A stretch of 64,000 bases of DNA from Halorubrum salsamenti. Lineage in GTDB: Archaea > Halobacteriota > Halobacteria > Halobacteriales > Haloferacaceae. The position numbers were made by a program, and so were the translations under genes. Numbering within the stretch: position 1 is the first letter of the stretch; each line of letters opens with the position of its first letter. Under the pieces are notes generated by a model. The model worked only from the letters and a program-made list of their open reading frames with translations. It had not been told where the DNA came from and did not search any database. The DNA is taken from NCBI RefSeq assembly GCF_007671685.1, contig NZ_VCNL01000003.1:1-64000 (forward strand), in the 5' to 3' direction. This document shows, piece after piece, positions 17,452 through 27,622 of this stretch.

Positions 17452-18044
17452 CGGGGACCGCGGAGTCGCCGGAACTCCGGATCCCCCGGGGAGATCTGCT
17501 CCGCTCGCGGGTCGTCTCCGACGTGGGCACGACGCTCGCCCGGGCGCTCGATCGAGGGCTGACCGGCTACGCGACCCTCGTGCCACAGGAGACGCTCCTG
17601 TTGGAGGGCGACGCCCGCGGCGTCGTCACGTTTGCGGAGGGCGTCCCCGTCCTCGCGTACAACACGGTGAGCGACAGCGGCGGCCCGGACGCGCTCGCCG
17701 AGCTCGCGGTCCCCGGACCCTACCGCGTCGAGCTGTACGCGGTCGACGGCGGCGCGCTCGAAACCGCCCACGAGGAGGAGGCGCTCCGCGTCTCGCCGGG
17801 CGCCGCGGCGACCGAACTCGCGGACGATCAGGCGCTCGCCGACCGCACCCGCGACGCGGCCCCGGACGAGCGACTGGACGCCGACCGCGACGACGACGGT
17901 GACGCGGTCGCGGCATTCCTCGAAGACGACGAGCGGATCGAAGCGATCCGCGAACAGGCCCGCTCGGAGGCGGCAGAGCGCGCGTCGGAGTGGGGGCTCG
18001 ACGACGCGCTGGCAGAGGGGAACGGAGACGGTTTCGAGGGATGA
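17448..18044 (+). CDS. Conserved haloarchaeal hypothetical in MinD-like operon
   Basis: This 198-residue acidic soluble protein starts within the upstream stop (ATGA). A folded N-terminal part (about 10-115, LRIPRGDLLRSRVVSDVG...YRVELYAVD) is followed by a disordered Asp/Glu/Arg-rich stretch and a helical end. I do not recognise a family. Tight coupling to the ATPase suggests it is a partner or effector of it. Confidence 0.75.
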   Translation: MTGTAESPELRIPRGDLLRSRVVSDVGTTLARALDRGLTGYATLVPQETLLLEGDARGVVTFAEGVPVLAYNTVSDSGGPDALAELAVPGPYRVELYAVDGGALETAHEEEALRVSPGAAATELADDQALADRTRDAAPDERLDADRDDDGDAVAAFLEDDERIEAIREQARSEAAERASEWGLDDALAEGNGDGFEG

Positions 18045-18811
18045 ACCGCCACAGCAGTTAGGCCGTTCCGCCCCGTACGACGATCATCACCGTTCTCCGA
18101 CTCCTCCGCCTGACGGCGCCGAACGACTTCGCCGACTGGTACGCCGCGAGTCGCACGTACACCCGCCACGTTGCCGAAGGGATGGGGTTCGAGGGAACTG
18201 ACGCGCTCGATGGGGCACGGATTACAGCCGATCTCCGCGAGGATCCGTCGGGGCTGTCGCCGGCGGCGGCCCGCTCCGTTTCGGCGACGCTGCTCGCCGA
18301 CGGGCGGTTCTCCGAGCCGTACTGCGAGTGGCTCCCGACGTGGTACGAACTCGGCTTGATCGGGCCGGTCAGATACGGGGAGTGGCGGCTCCGACGTGTC
18401 GCTGCCGCGGTCGCGGACGCCGCGAACGTGACGGTGACCGCGCCGCAGTTCTCCCGACCGCGAGACGTGACCGTCGACGGCAGGCCGGCGCTCGCCCGCG
18501 TCTCCGGGTTCCGCGAGCGGTTCCTGCTCGCCGCCGCGCTGTTGCACCTGGAGTGGTTCGAACACGCCGCGGCCGCCGACGGCATCGAGGTCCCGCCGGC
18601 GCTCGTCGACCGGGCCCGGGAGGAGTCGCTGTCGTACTACGGTGGCGATCGCGATCACCTCTCCGAGCCGGTGCGACGGTTCCAGCAACTGCTGTTCGCC
18701 GACGACGCGTGGGTCCGGCGGGTGGATGAGGGATACGGGCTCGACAGCCGCCTGTTCGGCCTCTGGGAGCGCCTCCTGCGCGCGGAGCGGGAGCGGCTCG
18801 CGTCGGTGTGA
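18041..18811 (+). pseudogene. Conserved hypothetical with in-frame TAG near its expected start
   Basis: The expected ATG at 18041 overlaps the previous TGA (ATGA) like its neighbours, but the frame hits TAG at 18059-18061 after six codons. The frame then stays open and looks coding (very high GC3, LRLLRLTAPNDFADWYAAS), with no ATG, GTG or TTG until ATG 18182. From there 209 residues run to 18811. Either the gene starts at 18182 as a shortened protein, or it uses an unusual start such as ACG near 18077-18080, or it carries a nonsense mutation. Function is unknown; the helical C-terminal half has FRERFLLAAALLHLEWFEHA. Confidence 0.6.
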
Positions 18812-19179
18812 CGGACCAAGTCGACATGGTTTGTATCGGCGATTGTGTTACAGAACCTGTAACATGTTACCAACGGTGTTGTTGGATCGGGAGATAAGTA
18901 TTCCAGTGGACGGGCCGTACGGATGTGTACGAGCCGTCAACCGGTTCGTCGTTCCCCGGATCGCTTCGGCCCTCTACCACGTTTCTTGTCCCTCCGTCCG
19001 TAGCGGCTATCGGAACGATACGACTCGCCTCGGTCGGACGGAATGCCGTCGCGCCAGAGGCGACTCATCGGATCCGCGCCCCGATCTGACGCGATCACTC
19101 GACCGCGAGTAATCTTTTATTCACGGTTGCGTAGGCCGGAAGCTTCATACGTCGGCTCTCGGATCCTCCGAACACACGA
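18812..19179. promoter_or_regulatory. Upstream region of ppsA with overlapping palindromes
   Basis: This 368-base gap contains two overlapping perfect palindromes. TGTTACAG-AAC-CTGTAACA (18846-18864) shares its right half with GTAACATGTTAC (18859-18870). Together they form three alternating GTAACA/TGTTAC half-sites. A TATA-like TTTTAT lies about 60 bases before the ppsA start. The block is 35 bases past the preceding stop, so it could be a terminator hairpin, an operator, or both. No gene is supported. Confidence 0.5.
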
Positions 19180-21531
19180 ATGGCAGTACTCTGGCTCGAG
19201 GATGTCGACGCCGACGATGTCGGGACCGTCGGCGGAAAGGCAGCTTCGCTCGGTGAACTCATCGGCGCTGGACTCCCGGTTCCGCCGGGATTCACCGTCA
19301 CGGCAGGCACGTACCGCACCTTCATCGAGGAGGCAGGAATCGACGAGGAACTGTTCGCCGCGGTTGACGTCGATCCAGAGGACTCCGCCGCGCTCCGGGA
19401 AGCCGAGGAGACGGCGGCAGAGCTGATCTTAGAGACGCCGCTCCCCGACGACGTCCGCGAGGAGATCGTCGACCGGTACCGAACGATGGGCGACGACGGC
19501 GAGGAGGCGTTCGTCGCCGTTCGCTCGTCTGCGACCGCCGAGGACCTCCCGGACTCCTCCTTCGCCGGCCAGCAGGAGACCTTCCTCAACGTCCGCGAGC
19601 GGGATCTGATCCGACGGGTGAAGGAGTGCTGGGCGTCGCTTTTCACTCAACGGGCGATATACTACCGGCAGCAGCGGGGGTTCCCGCACGCCGAGGTCGA
19701 CATCGCCGTCGTCGTCCAGCGGATGGTCGACGCCGAGAAGTCCGGCGTGATGTTCACCAGCCACCCCTCGACCGGCGACCCGCAGATCACGATCGAGGCC
19801 GCGTGGGGACTCGGGGAGGCGGTCGTCTCCGGGACGGTCTCGCCGGACAACTACGTGTACGACCGCGAGCGGGACACCGTCGACGAAGTGACTGTCGCGG
19901 ACAAGAAGGTGGAGATGGTCAAAGACGCGGAGACGGGTGAGACCGTCACGCTGGAGGTCGACGACGACCGCCGGAACAGCCGGGTACTCTCCGACACAGA
20001 GATCGAGGAGCTCGTCGAACTCGGGAAGCGCGTCGAAGACCACTACGGGACGCCACAGGACGTAGAGTGGGCGATCTACGACGGAGAGATCTACATGCTG
20101 CAGTCCCGCCCGATCACGACGATCCAAGAGGAGACCGAGAGCGATCCAGAGACCGGCGAGGGCGAATCCGCGGGGGGCGCCGCCGGCAAAGACGATTCCG
20201 GCGATGGCGCCGCTGCTAACGGCGCGGGCGACCGAGACGCCGGCGACGACGCCGACGTGCTCGTCGACGGGCTCGGCGCCAGTCCGGGCGTCGTTTCCGG
20301 GACCGTTCGGATCGTCCACAAGCTCGACCACCTCGATCAAGTGCAGGAGGGCGACGTGATGGTGACCGAGATGACGATGCCGGACATGGTCCCCGCGATG
20401 AAACGGGCGGCCGGGATCGTTACGGACGAGGGCGGCATGACGAGTCACGCCGCGATCATCTCTCGAGAACTCGGCGTTCCGGCCGTCGTCGGCACCGGAA
20501 ACGGGACGCGGCTCCTGAACGACGGACAGAACGTCACGCTCGACGGCGACAAGGGAACCGTCCGCGCCGGCACCGACGAGGAGGCCGAGTCCGGCGAGGA
20601 GTTCGAACCGGTCGAGGCGGCGCGGCCGGAGACCCCTGTCAAACCGATGACGGCGACGGAAGTGAAGGTGAACGTCTCGATTCCGGAGGCCGCCGAGCGC
20701 GCCGCGGCGACGGGTGCCGACGGCGTCGGCCTGCTCCGGATCGAGCATATGGTGTTGTCGCTCGGGAAGACCCCCGAGAAGTACATCGCCGATCACGGCG
20801 CCCGCGCGTATCAGGACGAACTCATCGAGGGCGTCCGGCGGGTCGCCGACGAGTTCTATCCCCGGCCTGTCAGAGTGCGGACCATCGACGCCCCGACCGA
20901 CGAGTTCCGAGAGCTCGAGGGCGGCGAGGGCGAGCCGGCGGAGCACAACCCGATGCTCGGCTGGCGCGGGATCCGTCGGAGCCTCGACAAGCCCGAGCCG
21001 TTCCGTCAGGAGCTGGCGGCGTTCGCACGGCTCTACGAGATGGGGTACGACAACCTGGAGGTGATGTTCCCCCTCGTCAACGACGCGAGCGACATCGAGG
21101 GGATCAAAGGGCACATGCGCGAGTCCGGGATCGATCCCGAGACGCACCGGTGGGGCGTGATGATCGAGACGCCCGCGAGCGCGCTGCAGATCGAGGAGCT
21201 GGCGGCCGCCGGGATCGACTTCGCCTCCTTCGGTACGAACGACCTCACGCAGTACACGCTGGCGGTCGACCGCAACAACGAGCACGTCGCCGACCGGTTC
21301 GACGAGCTCCACCCGGCGGTGTTACAGCTGATCGGCGACACGATCGAGACGTGTCGAGAGCTGGGCGTCGACACGAGCATCTGCGGGCAGGCGGGTTCGA
21401 AACCCGAGATGGTCGACTTCCTCGTTGAGGCGGGCATCTCCTCCATCTCGGCGAACATCGACGCGGTGCGGGACGTGCAACACGAGGTGAAGCGGACCGA
21501 ACAGCGGCTCCTCCTCGACTCGGTTCGCTGA
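19180..21531 (+). CDS. ppsA: Phosphoenolpyruvate synthase
   Basis: The 783-residue enzyme makes PEP from pyruvate and ATP for gluconeogenesis. It has the ATP-grasp-like N-terminal domain ([21 protein letters not shown] from about residue 14; [20 protein letters not shown]), the phosphohistidine domain with catalytic His423 in GGMTSHAAI, and the C-terminal TIM barrel ([36 protein letters not shown]). An acidic Gly/Ala/Asp-rich linker of about 40 residues (roughly 317-358) between the first two domains is unusually long. Pyruvate kinase (52369-54126) performs the opposing reaction. Confidence 0.96.
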   Translation: MAVLWLEDVDADDVGTVGGKAASLGELIGAGLPVPPGFTVTAGTYRTFIEEAGIDEELFAAVDVDPEDSAALREAEETAAELILETPLPDDVREEIVDRYRTMGDDGEEAFVAVRSSATAEDLPDSSFAGQQETFLNVRERDLIRRVKECWASLFTQRAIYYRQQRGFPHAEVDIAVVVQRMVDAEKSGVMFTSHPSTGDPQITIEAAWGLGEAVVSGTVSPDNYVYDRERDTVDEVTVADKKVEMVKDAETGETVTLEVDDDRRNSRVLSDTEIEELVELGKRVEDHYGTPQDVEWAIYDGEIYMLQSRPITTIQEETESDPETGEGESAGGAAGKDDSGDGAAANGAGDRDAGDDADVLVDGLGASPGVVSGTVRIVHKLDHLDQVQEGDVMVTEMTMPDMVPAMKRAAGIVTDEGGMTSHAAIISRELGVPAVVGTGNGTRLLNDGQNVTLDGDKGTVRAGTDEEAESGEEFEPVEAARPETPVKPMTATEVKVNVSIPEAAERAAATGADGVGLLRIEHMVLSLGKTPEKYIADHGARAYQDELIEGVRRVADEFYPRPVRVRTIDAPTDEFRELEGGEGEPAEHNPMLGWRGIRRSLDKPEPFRQELAAFARLYEMGYDNLEVMFPLVNDASDIEGIKGHMRESGIDPETHRWGVMIETPASALQIEELAAAGIDFASFGTNDLTQYTLAVDRNNEHVADRFDELHPAVLQLIGDTIETCRELGVDTSICGQAGSKPEMVDFLVEAGISSISANIDAVRDVQHEVKRTEQRLLLDSVR

Positions 21532-21611
21532 CGCGGTCGCAGGAGCGAGCCTCGGAGGAGAGAGCGCCCGGAGCGGAACGGGTAAGACCCTCCGCGGTAA
21601 CGTTCGGTCGA

Positions 21612-22679
21612 ATGCAGCAGCCCGAGCCGCAGTCGTTCGACCGGGTGCTCTCCTCGATGTGCACCGAGCCGCATCCCGCGGCCCAGGAGGCGGCCGAGCG
21701 ATTTCTCGCGACCAATCCCGGCGACCCGGCCACGTACGAGGCGGTCGCGTCGCTGGAGGAGCGCGCGGTCGAACTGCTCGCGACGCTCGCGGACCACCCG
21801 GCACCGACCGACGCCGCGGGGTACGTCACCTCCGGCGGCACGGAGGCGAACGTGCAGGCGGTCCGGTCGGCGCGGAACCGCCACGACGCGAGCGACGTGA
21901 ACGTCGTCGTCCCCGAGAGCGGCCACTTCTCGTTTCACAAGGCCGCGGAGCTGCTCGACGTGGAGCTCCGGACGGTGCCCGTCGACGGCGACTTCCGGAC
22001 CCGGACCGACGCCGTCGCGGCCGCCGTCGACGACGCGACCGCGCTGGTCGTCGGTGTCGCCGGGAACACGGAGTACGGCCGAGTCGACCCGATCCCGGAA
22101 CTGGCCCAGATCGCACGGGAGACGGGCGCGCGGATGCACGTCGACGCGGCGTGGGGCGGGTTCGTGCTCCCCTTCACCGACGGCGAGTGGTCGTTCGGCG
22201 ACGCCGCCGTCGACACGCTGACGATCGACCCCCATAAGTTCGGACAGGCGGCGGTGCCGGCCGGCGGGCTCATCGCCCGCGACGACGCGGCGCTGGACGC
22301 GCTCGCGATCGACACGCCCTACCTGGAGACGCGGTCGCAGGCGACGCTGACGGGAACGCGGAGCGGCGCGGGCGTCGCCGGCGCGGTGGCCGCGATGGAG
22401 GCGCTGTGGCCGGACGGCTACCGCGACGCGGTCGAGCGCGCGACCGCCAACGCCGAGTGGCTCGCGACGGCGCTCGAAGAGCGCGGGTACGACGTGGTCG
22501 AGCCGGAGCTACCGCTCGTCGCGGCGGCGCTCCCGGGGTCCGAGTTCGACGCGCTTCGGGAGGCTGGCTGGAAGGTCTCTCGGACGGGGCGCGGCGAGCT
22601 GCGCGTCGTCTGTATGCCCCACGTGACTCGGGAGGCGCTCCGGGCGTTCGTGGCGGATCTCGATCGGATCCGGGAGTGA
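21612..22679 (+). CDS. mfnA: L-aspartate/L-tyrosine decarboxylase (MfnA family)
   Basis: The 355-residue PLP enzyme belongs to group II decarboxylases. [15 protein letters not shown] binds the cofactor phosphate, HVDAAWGGF holds the PLP-contacting Asp, and DPHKFGQ carries the Schiff-base lysine. In methanogens MfnA makes tyramine for methanofuran. In archaea without methanofuran, such as this one, the likely role is aspartate to beta-alanine for coenzyme A. The pathway choice is inference from known archaeal biology. Confidence 0.92.
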   Translation: MQQPEPQSFDRVLSSMCTEPHPAAQEAAERFLATNPGDPATYEAVASLEERAVELLATLADHPAPTDAAGYVTSGGTEANVQAVRSARNRHDASDVNVVVPESGHFSFHKAAELLDVELRTVPVDGDFRTRTDAVAAAVDDATALVVGVAGNTEYGRVDPIPELAQIARETGARMHVDAAWGGFVLPFTDGEWSFGDAAVDTLTIDPHKFGQAAVPAGGLIARDDAALDALAIDTPYLETRSQATLTGTRSGAGVAGAVAAMEALWPDGYRDAVERATANAEWLATALEERGYDVVEPELPLVAAALPGSEFDALREAGWKVSRTGRGELRVVCMPHVTREALRAFVADLDRIRE

Positions 22680-22943
22680 GCGGCGGGGGCGCCGCCGCTG
22701 GAGTCGGCTGAAAACCCGCGGAGGAAGGCCCGAATGGCGAACAGGCGGCGCTCGTCGATCCCGGGCGGCTCGCCGCGCGACCGCCTCGACCGCGCCGGGA
22801 CGGGCGTCTGGTCACGTGGGATGGTGGTTCCGACATCCGTGATAAGCGATCGGGGACGCCACCGCGGCCGGTGTCGCGAGAGCGACGGGGACTCCTTCGA
22901 CGCCCACCGATCCTTTTCACCCGAGCCGCGGCCAACCCCTTCC

Positions 22944-23606
22944 GTGATCCCCTTCAGCGACCTCGCTCGCGCCGCCTACTGCCCGCGACAGCTCTACTAC
23001 GCGCGTCGCGACCGCGACCGAGACGTTCCCGGCGACGCGCGGGCTCGGGTCGATCTCGGCTTCCGGTACCCGACGCTCGTCGACGCGCCGGACGCGACGC
23101 TCCGGCGACTGCCGATCCGTCGGTCGCCCGCCGCGTACCGCCGGAACCTGTCGCGGCTCCGCGAGCGCGACGACTACGACCGGCTCTCCGATCCCGAACA
23201 CGAGCGCGTCTTCAGATCCGGAAAGGACTGTCACGGGACGGTCCACAAGTTGCTCGCGGGTGAGACGGACTCTGATCCGCCGATCCCCACGGTCGTCTCA
23301 CCGGGTGAGCCGCCGGAAAACGGTGTCTGGGAGCCGCAGGGAGTCAGAGCCGTCGCCGTCGCCAAGGCGGTCGCGTGGGAGCGGGAGCGCGAGGTGCCGC
23401 GCGCGCTGATCGAGTACCCGAGCGTCGGCGCCGTCCGCGAGGTCCGACTCACGACTCGGAAGAAGGCCGCCTACCGGCGGGCGCTGCGGGCCGCCCGCGC
23501 GATCGACGGCCCGCCGTCGCGCGTCGACGACGAACGGTGTTCCGCCTGCGACTACCGAGAGCGGTGCGGTACCGGGCGACGGTCGTTCCGGTCGCTGCTG
23601 GGGTGA
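22944..23606 (+). CDS. Cas4-like (DUF83/PD-(D/E)XK-type) protein, solitary
   Basis: The 220-residue protein starts at a GTG with IPFSDLARAAYCPRQLYY, the Cas4-like entry motif with its first cysteine, and ends with CSACDYRERCG, giving the other three cysteines of a Cas4-type Fe-S site. The middle (PTVVSPGEPPENGVWEPQ, then AVAWERE and ALIEYPS) aligns with Cas4 but lacks a clear D...ExK nuclease motif. A TATA-like CCTTTTCA about 27-34 bases upstream supports the GTG start rather than the ORF beginning at 22734. No CRISPR array or other cas gene is in the window. Confidence 0.75.
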   Translation: MIPFSDLARAAYCPRQLYYARRDRDRDVPGDARARVDLGFRYPTLVDAPDATLRRLPIRRSPAAYRRNLSRLRERDDYDRLSDPEHERVFRSGKDCHGTVHKLLAGETDSDPPIPTVVSPGEPPENGVWEPQGVRAVAVAKAVAWEREREVPRALIEYPSVGAVREVRLTTRKKAAYRRALRAARAIDGPPSRVDDERCSACDYRERCGTGRRSFRSLLG

Positions 23607-23732
23607 GACGGCCCCGCTCGGAAGAACGTCGGCGAGCTCGCCGCGGGTTGCCGCCCCGGTCAAAGCTGTCGCAACCCGACGACTTATCCGTGTGTGACTC
23701 CTCGCCACGGACACGAATGACACGAGACGTTC

Positions 23733-25430
23733 GTGATCGTTCGGAGGATAGAGGAAGTCGCCTCACGGCGGCTGGCCGCGAAATTCTCCGACGATAACGA
23801 CACCGGGGCGCGACCGCCCCGCGGCGGTACCGGCCCCGAACCCACCGACCAGCCGACGGACTCCCTTTTGACCCGAACACAACTCACCACACTCGACGAG
23901 GTACAGCTGTTAGACACTACCCTGCGCGACGGCGAGCAGATGCCCGGCGTCTCGCTGACGCCGGCCGAGAAGGTCGACGTCGCCCGCGAGCTCGACGCGG
24001 CTGGGATGCACCTGATCGAGGCCGGCTCGGCGTGCACCTCCGAGGGCGAGCGCGAGGCGATCCGCCGGGTGGCCGCCGAGGGGCTCGACGCGACCGTGAC
24101 GAGCTTCGCACGCGGCGTGAAGGCCGACATCGACCACGCGCTCGACTGCGGCGTCGACGGGATCAACCTCGTCGTTCCCGCGTCGGACAAACACGTCGAG
24201 ACGAAGGTCGGCTCGACCCGCGACGACGTGGTCGAGACGACGGTCGAACTCGTCGAGTACGCCACGGATCACGGGCTGTGGGTCGAGGTGCTCGGCGAGG
24301 ACGGCTCCCGTGCCGACCTCGACTACCTCGAACACCTACTCGGCGCCGGTCTCGACGCCGGCGCCGACCGGATCTGCTACTGCGACACCGTCGGCGCGGC
24401 CGACCCGGAGCGCACCGCGGAGGTCGTCTCCCGGCTCGCCGACCGCGGCCCGACGAGCCTCCACACGCACGACGACCTCGGCTTCGGCGTGGCGAACGTC
24501 CACGCGGGACTGAAGGCGGGCGCCGACACCGTTCACGGCACCGTCATGGGCGTCGGCGAGCGCGCCGGCAACGTCGCCCTGGAGGAGGTCGCAATCGCGC
24601 TCGACCGGTCGTACGACGTCGACACCGTCGAGCTGGAGCGGCTCTACCGGCTCTGCCGGACCGTCTCGGAGGCGACCGGCGTCGCGCTCCCTCCGAACAA
24701 GGCGGTCTGCGGCGCCAACGCCTTCGCTCACGAGTCGGGGATCCACACCGACGGGACCCTGAAGGACGGGACGATGTACGAGCCGTACCCGCCGGAGACG
24801 GTGGGGCGCGAGCGGCGGCTCGTCCTCGGGAAACACGCCGGGCGTGCGGGGGTCAAAGCGGCCCTCGCCGAGCACGACGTGGCGGTCGACGACGGCGAGC
24901 TGAGCGAGGTCGTGAGCCGCGTGAAGGATCTCGGCGACCGCGGGAAACGCGTCACCGACGCCGACCTCCTCGCGATCACGGAGGACGTGCAGGGCCGCGA
25001 GCGCGACCGGTACGTCGAACTCGTCGACCTGTCGGCCACCTCCGGCGGGAACCTCCCGACGGCCTCGGTCCGGCTCCGCGTCGGCGACGACGAGCGCGTC
25101 GCCTCCGGCACCGGAGATGGTCCGGTCGACGCCGGGCTGGAGGCGGTGCGGGCTGCGTTGGCGGGAGACGGAAGCGAACAGGGCGCCGGAGGCGGGGTCG
25201 ACTTCGAGCTCGACTCCTACCACGTCGACGCGATCACTGGCGGGACCGACGCCGTCGTCACCGTCGAGGTCGACCTCTCGCGAGGCGACCGGTCCGTGAG
25301 CGTCTCCTCGACCGACGCCGACATCACGCGCGCCAGCGTCGTCGCGATGGTCGACGGGCTCGACCGTCTGCTCTCCGCCGCCGCCGAGGACGGGTCGGCG
25401 CCGGACGCCGCCTCGCTCGCCGACGACTGA
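23733..25430 (+). CDS. 2-isopropylmalate/(R)-citramalate synthase family enzyme
   Basis: This is a 565-residue DRE-TIM metallolyase. The catalytic stretch LLDTTLRDGEQMPGVSL starts near residue 60, followed by HTHDDLGFGVAN (metal histidines), HGTVMGVGERAGNV and NAFAHESGIHTDG. The C-terminal part (about 400-560) is the LeuA-type allosteric dimer domain. It condenses acetyl-CoA with 2-oxoisovalerate (LeuA) or pyruvate (CimA); I cannot separate these from sequence. The start is uncertain: the GTG at 23733 gives a non-conserved 50-residue leader. Confidence 0.85.
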   Translation: MIVRRIEEVASRRLAAKFSDDNDTGARPPRGGTGPEPTDQPTDSLLTRTQLTTLDEVQLLDTTLRDGEQMPGVSLTPAEKVDVARELDAAGMHLIEAGSACTSEGEREAIRRVAAEGLDATVTSFARGVKADIDHALDCGVDGINLVVPASDKHVETKVGSTRDDVVETTVELVEYATDHGLWVEVLGEDGSRADLDYLEHLLGAGLDAGADRICYCDTVGAADPERTAEVVSRLADRGPTSLHTHDDLGFGVANVHAGLKAGADTVHGTVMGVGERAGNVALEEVAIALDRSYDVDTVELERLYRLCRTVSEATGVALPPNKAVCGANAFAHESGIHTDGTLKDGTMYEPYPPETVGRERRLVLGKHAGRAGVKAALAEHDVAVDDGELSEVVSRVKDLGDRGKRVTDADLLAITEDVQGRERDRYVELVDLSATSGGNLPTASVRLRVGDDERVASGTGDGPVDAGLEAVRAALAGDGSEQGAGGGVDFELDSYHVDAITGGTDAVVTVEVDLSRGDRSVSVSSTDADITRASVVAMVDGLDRLLSAAAEDGSAPDAASLADD

Positions 25431-25472
25431 GGGCGATCGGGGAGAGCAGATCGCCGTCGCGGGGCTCCGATC

Positions 25473-27134
25473 CTACCGCTTCTCGCCGCGCAGCCAGACG
25501 TAGTCGCACTCGTCGAGGAGGAACGTGACGCCGCCCTCGGCGACGTAGTGCTCGCCGTCGCCGACGACGTGCTCGACCGTCTCGGGGTCGACGTCGAAGC
25601 CGACGATCTCCTCGCGGTACCCGTCGGCGAGGTTGTGCGCGCAGAGCAGGACGACCTCCCGACCGTCCTCCGTCGCGTGGTCGAACCGATGGACGCGCGT
25701 CTCCTTGTGGTCGGCCTCGGGGACCGAGTACGCGCCGCGGGCGATCGCCGGGCAGTCGTCGCGGGCCGCCGAGAGGTCTCGGACCCGCGAGAGCAGCGAG
25801 TCGGGGTCGTCGCGCTGGTCGGCGACGTTCACCCGGTCGTAGGCGTACTCGCCCCCGTCGATCACGGGGTTGTAACAGTCCTCCGGGTCGGCGGTCGAGA
25901 AGCCGCCGTTCTCCGAGTTGTCCCACTGCATCGGCGTGCGGACGGACTCGCGCTCGGGCAGGGAGAGGTCGGCGCCCATCCCGATCTCGTCGCCGGACTG
26001 GAGCGCGACGGAACCGGGGAGCGCGAAGAGCAGGCTGTGCGCGACGGCGATCCGATCGCGGTCCCCGTCGTACAGGTCGGCGAGCCGGAGTCGGTGGCCC
26101 CGCTCGAAGATCCACGAGTCGCCCCGGTCGTCACCGAAGTACTCGCGGGCGTGCTCGAACGCCTCCTCGGGGAGCTTCAGCAGGTTCCACTCGTCGTGGT
26201 TTCGCAGGAAGTTCACCCACCCGCCCACGCCGGAGACGTCCGGAAGGATCTGCTCGGCGCGGTCGAGCGGCCACGTGTCCTTCACCCCGACCGCGTACGT
26301 GAGGTGGGCGTTCATCACGAAGTTGAACTGGAGGTGGAACGCCTCGCCGCCGCCGAAGTAGTAGTCGAGGTTCTCGGGCTCGTCGTCGGCCTCGGCGAGC
26401 AGCACCGCGTCCGACTGCTCCGCCTCGACGACCCGCCGCATCTCTTTGAACAGCTCGATGGACTCACCGAGGTCGGTCTCGTCGAGGGTGGTCGCGTTGT
26501 GTCCCTTCGGCATCAGCATCGGATGAGCGGCGTCGATCCGGAAGCCGTCGGCACCCTGATCGAGCCAGAACCGAAGCACGTCGTACAGCTCCTCGCGGAC
26601 GGCGGGGTTCGCGACGTTGAGGTCGGGCTGGTGGCCGTAGAACTGGTGGAAGTAGTGTTTCCCGGCGGCCTCGTCGTACGACCAGACGCCGTCCTCGTAC
26701 TCGGGGAAGATGTTGCCGCGCTGGTGGGCGTCCCCCAGGTGGCTCGTCCACAGGTAGTAGTCGTGGTACTCCGACTCGGGGTCCTCGCGGGCGCGCCGGA
26801 ACCACTCGTGCTCGTTCGAGGTGTGGTTGAAGACGAGGTCGGTGATCACGCGGATCCCGCGCTCGTGCGCCCGATCCGCGAACTCGCGGAAGTCCGCGAG
26901 GGTTCCGAGCCGGTCGTCGACGCCCCGGTAGTCGGCCACGTCGTACCCGTTGTCCCGGAGCGGGCTCGGGTAGAACGGGCGGATCCACACGGCGTCGACG
27001 CCGAGGTCGTCGAGGTGGTCGAGCCGCTCGATCGCGCCCCGGAAGTCCCCCCAGCCGTCCCCGTCGCTGTCGTTGAACGTCTTGACGTCGAACGAGTAGA
27101 TCGTCGCGTCCTCGTACCAGTCCGGATCGCTCAT
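25473..27134 (-). CDS. GH13 alpha-glucosidase / trehalose synthase-like enzyme
   Basis: The 553-residue protein has the GH13 catalytic barrel: DLVFNHTS (99-106), nucleophile Asp201 in GFRIDAAHP, acid/base Glu248 in LLAEAD, and Asp314 in NHDEWN. The start DWYEDATIYSFDVKTFNDSDGDGWGDF is typical of trehalose synthase (TreS, maltose to trehalose) and related maltosyl enzymes. It lacks a maltokinase fusion. Trehalose synthase or an alpha-glucosidase are both plausible; trehalose would fit osmolyte needs. No secretion signal is present, so it acts in the cytoplasm. Confidence 0.88.
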   Translation of the reverse strand: MSDPDWYEDATIYSFDVKTFNDSDGDGWGDFRGAIERLDHLDDLGVDAVWIRPFYPSPLRDNGYDVADYRGVDDRLGTLADFREFADRAHERGIRVITDLVFNHTSNEHEWFRRAREDPESEYHDYYLWTSHLGDAHQRGNIFPEYEDGVWSYDEAAGKHYFHQFYGHQPDLNVANPAVREELYDVLRFWLDQGADGFRIDAAHPMLMPKGHNATTLDETDLGESIELFKEMRRVVEAEQSDAVLLAEADDEPENLDYYFGGGEAFHLQFNFVMNAHLTYAVGVKDTWPLDRAEQILPDVSGVGGWVNFLRNHDEWNLLKLPEEAFEHAREYFGDDRGDSWIFERGHRLRLADLYDGDRDRIAVAHSLLFALPGSVALQSGDEIGMGADLSLPERESVRTPMQWDNSENGGFSTADPEDCYNPVIDGGEYAYDRVNVADQRDDPDSLLSRVRDLSAARDDCPAIARGAYSVPEADHKETRVHRFDHATEDGREVVLLCAHNLADGYREEIVGFDVDPETVEHVVGDGEHYVAEGGVTFLLDECDYVWLRGEKR

Positions 27135-27259
27135 GCGTCATGCTACGAAAGACGGGGTTGCGTTTCTTGCGGTTCGACCGGCTCGCCCCGATCGTCGAGC
27201 GGCGTCGCAAGCGACCGCGTCTGACGAGGTTTTTAAGCGATGCCGCCCGAACGGCGTCC

Positions 27260-27571
27260 GTGAGCGTCGTCGTCGCGGTGAAGCCCTCCGCCCGCAAGCG
27301 CAACGCGAAGGTGGGTCGGCTCGTCTTCGAGGACGGCTCCCGCCACGCGTTCGAGAGCCGCGCGGCCGCCGAGCGCTGGGCCGACGACCTCTCGACGGGC
27401 GACGGCCACGTCTGGGTCGCGAGCGCGCACCCACGCGACGGCGACGACGCCGATCTGTACCTCGTCTCGCGGGCGACCAACGCGAAGCTCGAGGCCGCCT
27501 ACGACAAGCGCCGGCGGCGGCTCCGCGGCGACTCCGCGTCCGAGCAGGAGTCGCTGGGCGGGGAGCCGTAG
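27260..27571 (+). CDS. Conserved haloarchaeal hypothetical protein
   Basis: The 103-residue basic-to-neutral protein starts at GTG 27260 (VSVVVAVKPSARKRNAKVG). A TATA-like TTTTTAAG (about 27230-27237) sits 23-30 bases upstream, supporting this leaderless start over the longer ORF from 27140. It contains VFEDGSRHAFESRAAAERWAD and ends in a disordered tail. I see no catalytic motif. It is divergent from the GH13 gene. Confidence 0.7.
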   Translation: MSVVVAVKPSARKRNAKVGRLVFEDGSRHAFESRAAAERWADDLSTGDGHVWVASAHPRDGDDADLYLVSRATNAKLEAAYDKRRRRLRGDSASEQESLGGEP

Positions 27572-27622
27572 GCGATCGATCGAGGCGGTCCGATCGCTAC
27601 CGAGTCGAGCGTCCGAAAGAAG

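Noticed and set aside
19186-19201. TACT-N7-GAGGA resembling the TrmB sugar-regulator site TACT-N7-GAGTA
   Set aside because: It has one mismatch and lies inside the ppsA coding sequence just after the start codon, so chance is likely.
21393-21405. GGGTTCGAAACCC, resembling a tRNA T-arm
   Set aside because: It is inside the conserved ppsA coding sequence and no acceptor or anticodon stems surround it.
22944-23606. Cas4-like gene as evidence of a CRISPR-Cas system
   Set aside because: No direct-repeat array and no cas1, cas2 or effector genes occur in the window; solitary Cas4-like proteins are common in haloarchaea.
23717-23797. 26-codon ORF upstream of the citramalate/isopropylmalate synthase as a leader peptide
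   Set aside because: It is not enriched in Leu, Ile or Val and no alternative hairpins are obvious, so attenuation is not supported.
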